Assembly: GCF_001476815.1 (NCBI RefSeq)
Contig: NZ_LDSL01000009.1
Coordinates: 1-64,000, forward strand
Length of the DNA stretch: 64,000 nucleotides
Direction: 5' to 3'
DNA from: Pseudacidovorax intermedius
GTDB lineage: Bacteria > Pseudomonadota > Gammaproteobacteria > Burkholderiales > Burkholderiaceae_C
Both the position numbers and the translations under genes were made by a program. Position 1 is the first letter of the stretch. Each line of letters begins with the position of its first letter. Shown piece by piece: positions 1-8,177 of the stretch. The notes beneath the pieces were generated by a model. It saw nothing but the letters and a program-made list of their open reading frames with translations. It was not told where the DNA came from and searched no databases.

Positions 1-31
1 CGGGCCGCCGGGTGCGCCCCTCGAGGGGGAT

Positions 32-60
32 GGGACTTCCACACGCAGTGAGGAAGTCCC
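32..60. terminator. Inverted repeat, likely transcription terminator
   Basis: A perfect 9-bp inverted repeat (gggacttcc at 32-40, ggaagtccc at 52-60) with an 11-base loop lies just past the stop codon of the minus-strand Bug gene that ends at 77. There is no clear T-run on the minus-strand side, so it is either a GC-type hairpin terminator or an intergenic repeat. Bases 1-31 hold nothing else recognisable apart from a ccctcgaggg palindrome. Confidence 0.5.
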
Positions 61-76
61 AACGGGGTGGTCTTTT

Positions 77-1060
77 CTAGTTATCGAGCGTCAGCTTCTG
101 CTTCTGCACGACCTGCTTGTAGACCTCGTACTCGGCCTTGATCTGCTCGGCGAACTGCTGCGGCGTGTTGGCCACGATGATGGAGCCGGTGTCCTCGATG
201 CGCTTGCGCACGGCCGGGTCTTCCAGCGCCTTCTTGGTACCCATGCTGATCTTGTCGACCACGTCCTTCGGCAGGCCCTTGGGGCCCAGGATGCCGTAGT
301 AGGCCATGCGGTTGACCGGCTCCAGGCCCACTTCCTTGAAGGTGGGCACGTTCGGCAGCTCCTTCAGACGCTCGGGCGCGGCCACCACGATGGGCACCAG
401 CCGGCCGGCCTTGATGAAGGGCAGCGCCGAGGGCAGGTTGTCGAAGATGATGGGAACCTGGCCCGCCACCACGTCGTTCAGGGCCGGACCCGCGCCGCGG
501 TAGGGAATGTGGGTGACGAAGGTGCCGGTCACGCTCTTGTACAGCTCCATCAGCAGGTGGCCGATGCCGCCGGTGCCGGAGGTGCCGTACGAATACTTGC
601 CGGGGTTCTTCTTCAGCTCGGCGACGAAGGCGGCGTAGTCCTTGGCCGGGAAGCCGGGGTTCACCGCGATCACGTTGGGCGTGGCCGCGATGTTGATGAT
701 CGGCGTGAAGTCGGTGAGCGGGTTGTACGGCGTCTTGGGGTTGATGGCCGGGTTGGCGGCCGTGCTCGACACGGTGGCCACGCCCAGCTTGTAGCCGTCG
801 GGCGCGGCGCGCGAGGTCTCGAGCGCGCCCACGGCACCGCCGCCGCCGGCCTTGTTCACCACCACCACGGGCTGGCCCAGGATCTTGCCCAGCGGGTCGG
901 CGATGACGCGGCCCACGATGTCGGTGGTGCCGCCCGGCGCGAAGGGCACCTGCAGTTCGATCGGCCGCTCGGGGTAGCCCTGGGCGAAGGCGGCGGGCGT
1001 GGCGACGAGGGCGGCGAACATGGCGCTGCCGGCCAGCGCCTTCCAGTGACTGCGTTGCAT
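77..1060 (-). CDS. Bug/TctC-family tripartite tricarboxylate transporter substrate-binding protein
   Basis: A periplasmic solute receptor of the Bug family, which binds carboxylates and related small molecules for TctA/TctB-type import or for sensing. The 327-residue product starts [11 protein letters not shown], has a Sec signal peptide ending near AAFAQ, and then the family hallmarks [20 protein letters not shown] and, later, [17 protein letters not shown]. The ATG at 1060 was chosen over an in-frame start 30 bases upstream because AAAGGA precedes it and the signal peptide begins there. No TctA/TctB membrane genes are nearby, so it is an orphan receptor. The neighbouring DctB-like kinase and its regulator (1226-4029) suggest it may be sensed or controlled with them (inference). 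Confidence 0.93.
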   Translation of the reverse strand: MQRSHWKALAGSAMFAALVATPAAFAQGYPERPIELQVPFAPGGTTDIVGRVIADPLGKILGQPVVVVNKAGGGGAVGALETSRAAPDGYKLGVATVSSTAANPAINPKTPYNPLTDFTPIINIAATPNVIAVNPGFPAKDYAAFVAELKKNPGKYSYGTSGTGGIGHLLMELYKSVTGTFVTHIPYRGAGPALNDVVAGQVPIIFDNLPSALPFIKAGRLVPIVVAAPERLKELPNVPTFKEVGLEPVNRMAYYGILGPKGLPKDVVDKISMGTKKALEDPAVRKRIEDTGSIIVANTPQQFAEQIKAEYEVYKQVVQKQKLTLDN

Positions 1061-1225
1061 GGTTTGTTTCCTTTGTTCGTTGGGGAGCACCGCCGCGTGG
1101 ACGGCCGGCCGGCAGTGTGGCGCGCCGCGCGCGCGCCGTCGTCCGTAGCCGCGGGCGGCGCGCCTCCGTGGCGCTACGCAAGGGTTATCCCTGCATCGCG
1201 CCCCGCCCTCGCCGAACCGCTGCGC

Positions 1226-1840
1226 CTACAGCCCGTGCTCGTGCAGGAAGCGGTAGAGCCCGTGGCTGTTGGCCACGCCCAGCTTGGCGAACACGTGGGC
1301 ACGGTGGGTCTCGATGGTGCGCAGCTCCACCGGGGCCAGCTCCTGCGCGATCTCCTTGTTGGGCTTGCCCTCGGCCACCAGCCGCGCCACCTGCATCTCG
1401 CGCGGCGTCAGCTTCCGCCACAGCGCCTGGGCGCCGCGCCGGGCCTCGCGGCGGGCGGCGCCCTCCTGCGCCTTGCGCAGCGCGCGGGCCACGGCGTCGA
1501 GCAGGCGCTCGTCGTTGCAGGGCTTCTCCAGCCAGCCGAGCGCGCCGTTCTGCACCGCCTCGACGGCCATCGGAATGTCGCCGTGGCCGGAGAGGAAGAT
1601 CACCTCCAGCGCCGCGTCGCGCTCGCGCAGCGCGTCGAACACGGCCAGGCCGCTCATGCCGCCCAGGCGCAGGTCGAGGATGGCGCAGCCGGGCTGCTGC
1701 AGCTCGGCGCCGGCCAGGAAGTCCTCGCCGCTGGCGAAGGTGCGCACCGCGTAGCCGCGCGACAGCAGCAGCAGGCCGAGCGAGCGGCGCACGGCCTCGT
1801 CGTCGTCCACGATGCAGAGGTTGTTGGCGGCAGGGGTCAT
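1226..1840 (-). CDS. FixJ/NarL-type response regulator (receiver plus LuxR HTH)
   Basis: A 204-residue two-component response regulator. The receiver domain (about residues 1-120) has the acidic pocket IVDDDEAVR, the phosphoacceptor Asp in CAILDLRLGG, the Thr/Ser-equivalent in VIFLSGHGD and the conserved Lys in WLEKPC. A C-terminal LuxR/GerE helix-turn-helix follows (LTPREMQVARLVAEG, then NKEIAQEL). Its ATG overlaps the stop codon of the upstream sensor kinase gene (ATGA), so the pair is translationally coupled. It is expected to be phosphorylated by that kinase and to act as a transcription activator. The adjacent Bug gene (77-1060) is the obvious candidate target, but that is inferred only from proximity. 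Confidence 0.92.
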   Translation of the reverse strand: MTPAANNLCIVDDDEAVRRSLGLLLLSRGYAVRTFASGEDFLAGAELQQPGCAILDLRLGGMSGLAVFDALRERDAALEVIFLSGHGDIPMAVEAVQNGALGWLEKPCNDERLLDAVARALRKAQEGAARREARRGAQALWRKLTPREMQVARLVAEGKPNKEIAQELAPVELRTIETHRAHVFAKLGVANSHGLYRFLHEHGL

Positions 1841-4029
1841 GGCGGTGCGATGGGGAGTTCGAGCGTGAAGATGGTGCCGCCGCCGGGCCGGGCCTGGAAG
1901 AACAGGCGGCCGCGGTGGGCCTCGGCGATGGTGCGGCAGATGTTCAGGCCCAGGCCGAGGCCGCCGGGCCGGGTGGTGAAGAAGGGCGCGAAGACCTGCT
2001 CGCCGATGGCGGCGTCGATGCCGCTGCCGCGGTCGGCCACGTGGATGCGGACGCGGCCGTCCAGGCGCTCGGCCTCGATCTCCAGGCTGCGCTGCGCCGG
2101 CGGCACGGCGCGCATGGCATGCAGGCTGTTGGACACCAGGTTCAGCAGCACCTGCGCCAGGAGCACGCGGTCCACGCGCAGCAGCGGCAGACCGTCGGGC
2201 ATGCGCACCACCGGCGCCACCTGGTTCTCGCGCAGCTCGCCGCGCAGCAGGGCCAGCGCCTCGGCCACCAGGGTGGCGACGGCGCAGTCCTCGGCCCCGG
2301 CGGTGCGCTGGCGCACGAAGCCGCGGATGCGCCGCACGATCTCGGCGCTGCGCTGGGCCTGCTCGATGGTCTCGTCCAGGCTCTGCGCCAGCAGGGCCTG
2401 CTCGCCCTGGCGGGCGAAGGCCTTGGCGGCGCTGGCGAAGTTGCTCAGGGCCATCAGCGGCTGGTTCAGCTCGTGGGCCAGGGTGGAGGCCATCTCGCCC
2501 AGGCTCGCCAGCCGCTGCACGTGCTGCAGCTGCGCCTCGTTCTGGCGCTGCTGGCCCTCGGCGCGCCGCTGCTCGGTCACGTCCACCACCGAGCTCATCC
2601 AGCCGGCATGGCGGCCGTCGGCATCGATGAGGGGCGCGGTGTAGATCATGGCGAGCACGTCCTGGCCGTCCCGATGGCGCAGCCGGGCCTCGTGGCCGGC
2701 CAGGGCGGGGCGGCCCTGCATCATGGCGTCGTAGTGCTGCCAGTGGTGTTCCACCTCGTCGGGATGCCAGTAGGGATAGGGCGGCAGCCGCCCAAGCAGT
2801 TCTTCCGCCGCGAAGCCGGTCATGCGGCAGAAGGCGGGGTTGACGTAGGTGATGCGGCCCTCGGCGTCGCGCGCGCGCATGCCCACCGGCAGGGCGTCTT
2901 CCATGGCCTTGCGGAAGGCATGCGCCTCGCCCAGGGCCTCGGTGCGCTCCTTCACCCGCACTTCCAGGTCGCGCCGCGCGTCGCGCTGCTCGGCGAAGCG
3001 GCGCTCGCGCAGCCGCCAGTAGAGGCCGGTCAGCAGCAACAGGCTCACGCCCAGCAGGCTGACCAGCCAGGCGATCTCGCGCGCCCGCACCACCTGGGCA
3101 TGGTCGGCCATGACGGTGAGCGTCCAGGGCAGCTCGTCCACCGGCTCGCTGACGGCGAGGAAGCGGCGGGCGCGGCCGTCGATCTGGGTGGCGACCAGCG
3201 AATCCGGCCCGTCGCCCCCGGACACGATGTGCCACGGCAGCCGCGGGAAGCTGGCGCGCGGGCCGTATTGCTGGTCGCGCCGCACCTGGGCCAGGCCCTG
3301 CGCGTCCACCGGCCGGGTGGCGTGGTAGAGCCACTGGGGCACCGAACTGAGGAAGACGATGCCGCGCGCATCGGTCAGCAGAATGGGGTCGACCGCCCGC
3401 CGCCAGGCCTCCTGCAGCGGCCGCAGGCTGACCTTGACCGTCACCACGCCCAGCACGGCGCCGCCGGGCCCGCGCACCGGGGCCGACAGGAACAGCCCCG
3501 GCTCGCCGGTGGTCTGGCCGACGCCGTAGAAGCGGCCGGTGCGGCCCTGCAGCGCCTCGGTGAAGTAGGGCCGGTTGGCGTAGGACTGGCCGACGAAGCT
3601 GTGCGGCAGGGCCCAGTTGCTGGCGGCCAGGGTGACGCCGTGGGCGTCGATGAGGTACAGCGCCTCGGCGCCGGCCAGCTGGTCGAGCTCCTCCAGGTAG
3701 CGGTTGGCGCGCTCGCGCAGCGCCGCGTCGCCGGGTCGGGCCAGCAGCGCCAGCACCACCGGATGCAGCGCCGCGGCGAAGGGCAGGTGGCGGAAGCGGC
3801 CGGTGGCATCGCCCAGGGCCGCACGCTGGACCTCGGCGGCGCGGCGCAGTTCGTCGGCCTGGCTGCGCGCGGCGCGGTCGGCGGCCCATTCGCCCACGAG
3901 GGCGACGGCCAGTCCCGCCAGGGCGAGCGCGGCCACCCAGGCGGCCGCGCCGGGCCAGCGGCGCCCCTGCCGCGCGACGGGCGCTGCAGGCAGCTGGGGT
4001 GGGACGGCGGGATCGGCGGCAGGCGGCAT
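1837..4029 (-). CDS. DctB-like sensor histidine kinase with CACHE-type sensor and PAS domain
   Basis: A membrane histidine kinase of about 730 residues. Order: short N-tail, first membrane helix (AAWVAALALAGLAVALVG), a periplasmic region of roughly 260 residues typical of double-CACHE sensors, a second helix (IAWLVSLLGVSLLLLTG), a coiled-coil linker, a PAS domain (about residues 365-480), a HisKA helix with the phosphorylated His in MASTLAHELNQPL, then the ATPase domain with N box (LNLVSNSLHAM), G1 (VADRGSGID) and G2 (GLGLGLNICR). The ATG at 4029 is used; an in-frame TTG at 4068 is possible, and neither has a strong ribosome site. It is coupled to the response regulator by a 4-base overlap. 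DctB relatives sense C4-dicarboxylates; the ligand here is unknown. Confidence 0.9.
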   Translation of the reverse strand: MPPAADPAVPPQLPAAPVARQGRRWPGAAAWVAALALAGLAVALVGEWAADRAARSQADELRRAAEVQRAALGDATGRFRHLPFAAALHPVVLALLARPGDAALRERANRYLEELDQLAGAEALYLIDAHGVTLAASNWALPHSFVGQSYANRPYFTEALQGRTGRFYGVGQTTGEPGLFLSAPVRGPGGAVLGVVTVKVSLRPLQEAWRRAVDPILLTDARGIVFLSSVPQWLYHATRPVDAQGLAQVRRDQQYGPRASFPRLPWHIVSGGDGPDSLVATQIDGRARRFLAVSEPVDELPWTLTVMADHAQVVRAREIAWLVSLLGVSLLLLTGLYWRLRERRFAEQRDARRDLEVRVKERTEALGEAHAFRKAMEDALPVGMRARDAEGRITYVNPAFCRMTGFAAEELLGRLPPYPYWHPDEVEHHWQHYDAMMQGRPALAGHEARLRHRDGQDVLAMIYTAPLIDADGRHAGWMSSVVDVTEQRRAEGQQRQNEAQLQHVQRLASLGEMASTLAHELNQPLMALSNFASAAKAFARQGEQALLAQSLDETIEQAQRSAEIVRRIRGFVRQRTAGAEDCAVATLVAEALALLRGELRENQVAPVVRMPDGLPLLRVDRVLLAQVLLNLVSNSLHAMRAVPPAQRSLEIEAERLDGRVRIHVADRGSGIDAAIGEQVFAPFFTTRPGGLGLGLNICRTIAEAHRGRLFFQARPGGGTIFTLELPIAPP

Positions 4030-4119
4030 GGGAAGGGTCCGGCCGGATTCTCCGCGAGCGGCAGTCAAGCGCCCGCGCGCCCCGTGCGGTCCCCAGGCAT
4101 CTCCCGGGTCAGCCGGCCC

Positions 4120-4692
4120 TCACCCCAGCAGCATCCGGCACATCGCGTCGATGGTCCTGCCGCTGCAGGCCCGCTCGGGACAGGTGTGGCAGTACATGAT
4201 GTAGCCGTCCATGGCCATGACCACCATGTGCGGCACGTCGGTGTTGCGCACCAGGGCGTGTCGCTCCGGCGGCAGCGCCTCGACCAGCATCCGTTCGATC
4301 TCGCGCTCCATCCAGTCGATGAGCCCCGTGCGGTACTCGTCCTTGGGCGTCGCCGTCGAGATGGCCTGGATCACGTTGTTGGCGAAGCCCTGGTCGTGGG
4401 CCGGCAACTCCTGCCAGAGCCCCTCGAACAGCCGCCGCAGCCGAGTCGCGGGCGTGCGGCGCGCGCCCACCTCGGCCGATAGCGCGGCAAAGCGCTCGCG
4501 CAGCCACGGGTCGTAGATCGCGTAGAGCACCTGCAGCTTCGACGCGAAGTACGAGTACACGTTGGGTGGCGAGATGCCGGCCCCGCGCGCGATCATGGGA
4601 ATCGTGGTGGCGCTGTAGCCCTGCGTGGTGAACAGCGTCCTGGCGGAGGCGAGGATGGCCAGGCGCACTTCCTCCTTCTTGACCTGGGACAT
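4120..4692 (-). CDS. TetR/AcrR-family transcriptional regulator
   Basis: A 190-residue one-component regulator. The N-terminal TetR helix-turn-helix is clear: EEVRLAILASARTLF, then GYSATTIPMIARGAG and the recognition-helix region ISPPNVYSYFASK. The remaining residues form an all-helical ligand-binding and dimerisation domain with a Cys-containing C-terminus (YCHTCPERAC). The ATG at 4692 lies one base from the stop codon of the RidA-family gene, so hydrolase, RidA and TetR genes form one minus-strand operon reading away from the plus-strand catabolic operon that starts at 6005. It is a good candidate for the local repressor of both units (inference). Confidence 0.92.
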   Translation of the reverse strand: MSQVKKEEVRLAILASARTLFTTQGYSATTIPMIARGAGISPPNVYSYFASKLQVLYAIYDPWLRERFAALSAEVGARRTPATRLRRLFEGLWQELPAHDQGFANNVIQAISTATPKDEYRTGLIDWMEREIERMLVEALPPERHALVRNTDVPHMVVMAMDGYIMYCHTCPERACSGRTIDAMCRMLLG

Positions 4693-4693
4693 C

Positions 4694-5089
4694 TTAGTGC
4701 GTGCCCCCGGGCCGGAAGGCGACCGCCTCCACTTCGATCTTCCAGGCCGGGTCCAGCAGCCCCGCGACCAGCACCAGCGTGGACGCCGGCCGATGCGCAC
4801 CCAGGTGGCGCAGGCGAATGGCGCGCATGGCCGCGGCATCTGCGCGCGCGACCAGGTAGGTCGTCGTCTTGACCACGTGGCCCATGTCCATGCCGGCGGC
4901 CTCGAGCGCCTGCGCCAGGTAGCCCCAGGCCAGCTCCGCCTGCGCCTCGAAGGCGGCCGGCGTCGTGCCGTCCATGTTCACGCCGACCTGGCCGGAGATG
5001 TGGAGCCATTCGCCGGGACCCGACACGCGCGTCGCCTGGGAATAGGGCCCCGCCGGGGCCGGAAGTCGTTCTGGGTCGAGGTACTGCAT
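4694..5089 (-). CDS. RidA/YjgF/YER057c-family protein
   Basis: A 131-residue Rid-superfamily protein. Family features include PAPAGPYSQATRV, LHISGQVGVNMDG and the C-terminal KIEVEAVAF strand; true RidA proteins deaminate reactive enamine/imine intermediates as homotrimers. In my hand alignment the catalytic Arg (Arg105 in E. coli RidA) is not at the expected place before the last strand, where the sequence reads ASTLVLVAGLL, so this looks like one of the Rid subfamilies that lack that Arg and whose activities differ. Its ATG overlaps the stop of the hydrolase gene (TGATG). Such genes often sit in amino-aromatic or N-heterocycle degradation operons. Confidence 0.9.
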   Translation of the reverse strand: MQYLDPERLPAPAGPYSQATRVSGPGEWLHISGQVGVNMDGTTPAAFEAQAELAWGYLAQALEAAGMDMGHVVKTTTYLVARADAAAMRAIRLRHLGAHRPASTLVLVAGLLDPAWKIEVEAVAFRPGGTH

Positions 5090-5934
5090 CAGTCGTGCGT
5101 CGAGGTGAGATGTTGAAGCGCCAGATCGCAGACGGCGGCCGTGTGCTCCAGCATCGGGTTGTGGCCGCAGCGTCCGAGCAGCACCAGGCGGGCATCGCCC
5201 AGGTGATCGAACAGGTGCAGCGCGCTCTCCCGATAGGGCACCGGCCGGTCTTCGCGGCCGTGGATCAGCAGCACCGGCGCGCGGACCGTCGAGAGCAGTT
5301 CCGGTGCCAGCCAGCAGCTGCGCAGATTGTGGGCCTTGCCGCTGGCCATCATGGCCTCGAAGTCGGCGCCGCGGCCATCGCGCACGAGCGCATCGAGGCG
5401 CAGCGCCAGCTGCTCGTCCCGCAGCACCGACGCATCGAAGACTGCACCCTGCATCGCCACCCGCAGTGCCGCGAGGTCCGCCGGCGCCGTCCAGAAGGCA
5501 TCCAGCGCCGCGTTCAGCCGGCGCCCTCCGCCGCCCGCGCCCGTGACCACCACGCGGCGAACGGCGGGCGACGCGGCGGCCAGCGCCAGGGCGACCGCTC
5601 CGCCGAGCGACTGCCCCCAGACGTCGACCCGCGGCACGCCGATGCGCGCGACCGCCGCGGCCGCCTGGCGCACCCAGCGCGCGAAGTCGAAGCGGGGGCC
5701 GTCCGGCCCGGCGGGCGACGCACCAAAGCCAATCAGGTCGATCCCGTAAAGAGTGCGATGGCGGGCCAATGTGGGGACCACGGCCGAGAAGTTGGCCTGG
5801 AAGGCGGTGCCGGGACCGATGCCGTGGATCAGCAGCAGCGGCGGTCCTTCGCCCACCCGGTGGACGGCGAATTCGCCCTCGTCGAAGTGCCAGGTTTCGG
5901 TGTGCATGGGTGCAAGAGGTTCAGAAGATGGCAT
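5089..5934 (-). CDS. Alpha/beta-fold hydrolase
   Basis: An alpha/beta hydrolase of about 281 residues, first gene of the minus-strand operon. Motifs: oxyanion region LLLIHGIGPG, nucleophile elbow VWGQSLGG (Ser), acid in LIHGREDRPVP (Asp), and catalytic His in GRCGHNPM near the C-terminus. This is the architecture of meta-cleavage-product hydrolases, haloperoxidase-like esterases and lactonases; the substrate is not evident. I took the ATG at 5934. An alternative ATG lies at 5907, and the frame stays open upstream to 6024, overlapping the start of the divergent gene. None of the starts has a good ribosome site, so the N-terminus is uncertain. Confidence 0.88.
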   Translation of the reverse strand: MPSSEPLAPMHTETWHFDEGEFAVHRVGEGPPLLLIHGIGPGTAFQANFSAVVPTLARHRTLYGIDLIGFGASPAGPDGPRFDFARWVRQAAAAVARIGVPRVDVWGQSLGGAVALALAAASPAVRRVVVTGAGGGGRRLNAALDAFWTAPADLAALRVAMQGAVFDASVLRDEQLALRLDALVRDGRGADFEAMMASGKAHNLRSCWLAPELLSTVRAPVLLIHGREDRPVPYRESALHLFDHLGDARLVLLGRCGHNPMLEHTAAVCDLALQHLTSTHD

Positions 5935-6004
5935 GGCGGTTGCTTTAGCGAATGCTAGTCGGTTTTGACCGCCGACAAAAGAAGCAACAAAGGACATCTC
6001 CGCG
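5935..6004. promoter_or_regulatory. Divergent intergenic promoter/operator region
   Basis: These 70 bases separate the minus-strand operon (hydrolase, RidA, TetR) from the plus-strand Rieske/ABC operon, so both promoters must lie here or extend into the neighbouring coding ends. They contain a short dyad CGGT-tttg-ACCG near 5960-5971 and, close to 6005, AAAGGA ahead of the amidohydrolase ATG. The dyad is a candidate operator for the TetR protein, by position only. Confidence 0.4.
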
Positions 6005-7354
6005 ATGACAGCCAGAACATTCATCCGCTGCGGCCGGCTCTTCGACGGTGTGTCGGGCCGCAGCGAGCCCGACCAGACGCTGGTGCTCTACGAGGACACC
6101 ATCGACTGGGTGGGCCCGTCCAGCGCGGCACCGCCGGCCGCGGCGGGCGACATCCAGCTCGACTACGGCAGCCGCTTCGTCATGCCGGGCATGGTGGACT
6201 GCCATGCGCACATCTCGTACGGCAATGCGCTGAGCCAGGAGGACATCGACCTCTACGCCACGATGGAATTCCGCACCCTGCGCTCCATGGTGGCGGCGCA
6301 GGCCATCCTGAAGTCGGGCTTCACCTCGATCATGGACCCGGCCTGTTCGGGCCTGATCGCGCCGGCCGTGCGCGATGCCGTGAATGTCGGTCTGGTGCAG
6401 GGCCCGCGCATCACGGCCTCGGGCCGCGCGCTCACGACGCAGCAGGGCCTCTACGACTGGTACCCGTCCTGGGTGGGGGTGCCGGAACCGTCGACCGGCG
6501 TCATGACCGGCTCCATGGACGAGGCCATCCGCATCATCCGGCAGCAGGCCAAGGACGGCGTGGACGCCATCAAGCTGACGATGGACGGCATCCACGCACG
6601 CCGTGGCGGCGGTGGCCTCATCGCCGCGTACACGCAGGCCGAGACCCACACCATGGTCGACGAGATCCATCGCCTGGGCAAGCTGGCAGTCGTGCATGCA
6701 CGCGGGCGCGAGGGCGCCCTCTATGCCGCCCGCGCCGGGGTTGACGTGATCTTCCATGCCTCCAACATCTGCGACGACGGCATCCAGGCGGTGCTCGACC
6801 ACGGAGGCTGCCTGTGCCCCTCGCTCGCGCTGCTGGTCAACAACATCGAGTTCAACGAACCCACCGATCCCTCGGCGCCGTGGTGGCCCGACATCCAGCG
6901 CCGCGAACTCGAGGCCGCATCGCGCAACCTCCGGCGTGCGCGGGAGGCCGGCGTCACCTTCATCTCCGGCTCGGAAGCGGGCTTCGCCGTCACGCCCTAC
7001 GGCGAGTGGGGCGCCAAGGAACTGGAGGCGCACGTGAAGTACGTGGGCTTCACGCCGGCCGAGGCCCTCTGCTGCGCCACCGTCACCAGCACCCGGCTGC
7101 TGCGGGAGCGCGACCGGCTGGGCGGCCTGGTGCCGGGCAAGCTGGCCGACATCGTGGTCGTGGACGGCGATCCGCTGGCCGACATCACGGTGCTGCAGCG
7201 GCGCGAGGCCATCCATGCGGTGCTGCTGGGCGGCAAGCCGGTCGACCTGACACCGGCGCCCACGCACGCGCGCCACTTCTCCGAGTTCTCCCAGGGCATG
7301 TGGCGGCGCATCTACGACCGCGACCATGTCCGCGCCCATTTCGAGAAAGCCTGA
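6005..7354 (+). CDS. Amidohydrolase-superfamily protein (imidazolonepropionase/prolidase-like)
   Basis: A 449-residue metal-dependent hydrolase, first gene of the plus-strand operon. It has the small beta-sandwich made of both ends (FIRCGRLFDGV; GKLADIVVVDGDPL) around a TIM barrel. Ligand motifs seen: HxH in MVDCHAHIS, a Lys in DAIKLTMDG that could be the carboxylated bridging residue, His in AVVHARGR and in VIFHASN. The Asp normally found after the last barrel strand (GTDAG/GTDSG) is replaced by Glu (SGSEAGF), which is unusual. An AAAGGA ribosome site precedes the ATG. It probably opens a cyclic amide, lactam or amide-linked substrate before the Rieske oxygenase step; the substrate is not known. 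Confidence 0.9.
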   Translation: MTARTFIRCGRLFDGVSGRSEPDQTLVLYEDTIDWVGPSSAAPPAAAGDIQLDYGSRFVMPGMVDCHAHISYGNALSQEDIDLYATMEFRTLRSMVAAQAILKSGFTSIMDPACSGLIAPAVRDAVNVGLVQGPRITASGRALTTQQGLYDWYPSWVGVPEPSTGVMTGSMDEAIRIIRQQAKDGVDAIKLTMDGIHARRGGGGLIAAYTQAETHTMVDEIHRLGKLAVVHARGREGALYAARAGVDVIFHASNICDDGIQAVLDHGGCLCPSLALLVNNIEFNEPTDPSAPWWPDIQRRELEAASRNLRRAREAGVTFISGSEAGFAVTPYGEWGAKELEAHVKYVGFTPAEALCCATVTSTRLLRERDRLGGLVPGKLADIVVVDGDPLADITVLQRREAIHAVLLGGKPVDLTPAPTHARHFSEFSQGMWRRIYDRDHVRAHFEKA

Positions 7355-7361
7355 GCCCCGC

Positions 7362-8177
7362 ATGATGCAGTTTCCTCTCACCGTCGGCGGCGTGAGCACC
7401 CGCGTGCTCGCCGCCGGCCACACCGGGCCGGCCGTGGTCTTCGTGCACGGCCTGTCGACCCGCGCGGACCGCTGGGCGGCCGTTGTGGCCCGCCTCGGCG
7501 AGCGCGGCTTCCGCGCCATCGCCTTCGACCTTCCCGGCCACGGACTGGCTGCCAAGCCCGCCGGCTTCGACTACCGGTCGCCTGCCCTGGCGCGGTTCTG
7601 CCTGGGCGTGCTCGACGCGCTGGGCATCGAGCGCGCCCACCTCGTCGGCACCTCGCTGGGCGGCCACATCGCCGCGCTGGCCGCCCTCGCCGAACCGGCG
7701 CGCTGCGCCAGCCTGTACCTGGTCGCACCGCTGGGCCTGGCACCCCTCAGCGCGGAAGCGGGCGAGGCCATCCGGCGGGGCGTGCGCAACGTGTCGGTCG
7801 ACGGGGTGCAGCAGAAGCTGCGCAACGTGTTCGTCGATCCCGCCTTCGCCACGGAAGACCTCGTCGTCGAGGAATCGCGCATCAACGGTTCTGCCGGCGC
7901 GGTGGAGGCGTTGAGCGCCCTCGGCGACTACATGGTCGACGGGCTGAACGGCGACCTCGTCACCGACGAGCTGGCCCAGGCGGCAGGACGGTGGCCCCTC
8001 GGCCTGCTCTGGGGCGAGCAGGACCGGATGGTGGCCGTCGAGGTCGGCCAAGCTGCCGCCGAGGCCCTCGGCCTCGGTCCGCTGGACGTGATGCCCGGCG
8101 TGGGCCACGCGCCCTATGTGGAGCAGCCCGACGCCTTCGTCGAGCGCTGGCTGGCCTTCGCCAGGGAGGCCGCATGA
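7362..8177 (+). CDS. Alpha/beta-fold hydrolase
   Basis: A hydrolase of about 271 residues with HG motif VVFVHGLSTRAD, nucleophile LVGTSLGGH (Ser), acid in LLWGEQDRMV (Asp) and His in PGVGHAPYVEQP. It resembles C-C bond hydrolases and esterases of aromatic degradation. The start ATG at 7362 (MMQFPLTV) lies 7 bases after the amidohydrolase stop; an in-frame ATG at 7326 would overlap that gene. Its end overlaps the next ATG (ATGA), so it is coupled to the oxygenase large subunit. Unlike the divergent hydrolase at 5089-5934 it is transcribed with the oxygenase, suggesting a role on the oxygenase product or on an ester substrate. Confidence 0.9.
   Translation: MMQFPLTVGGVSTRVLAAGHTGPAVVFVHGLSTRADRWAAVVARLGERGFRAIAFDLPGHGLAAKPAGFDYRSPALARFCLGVLDALGIERAHLVGTSLGGHIAALAALAEPARCASLYLVAPLGLAPLSAEAGEAIRRGVRNVSVDGVQQKLRNVFVDPAFATEDLVVEESRINGSAGAVEALSALGDYMVDGLNGDLVTDELAQAAGRWPLGLLWGEQDRMVAVEVGQAAAEALGLGPLDVMPGVGHAPYVEQPDAFVERWLAFAREAA

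Noticed and set aside
1117-4482. A 1,121-codon plus-strand open frame across the kinase genes
   Set aside because: Opposite to clearly supported two-component genes; composition is typical of an antisense shadow.
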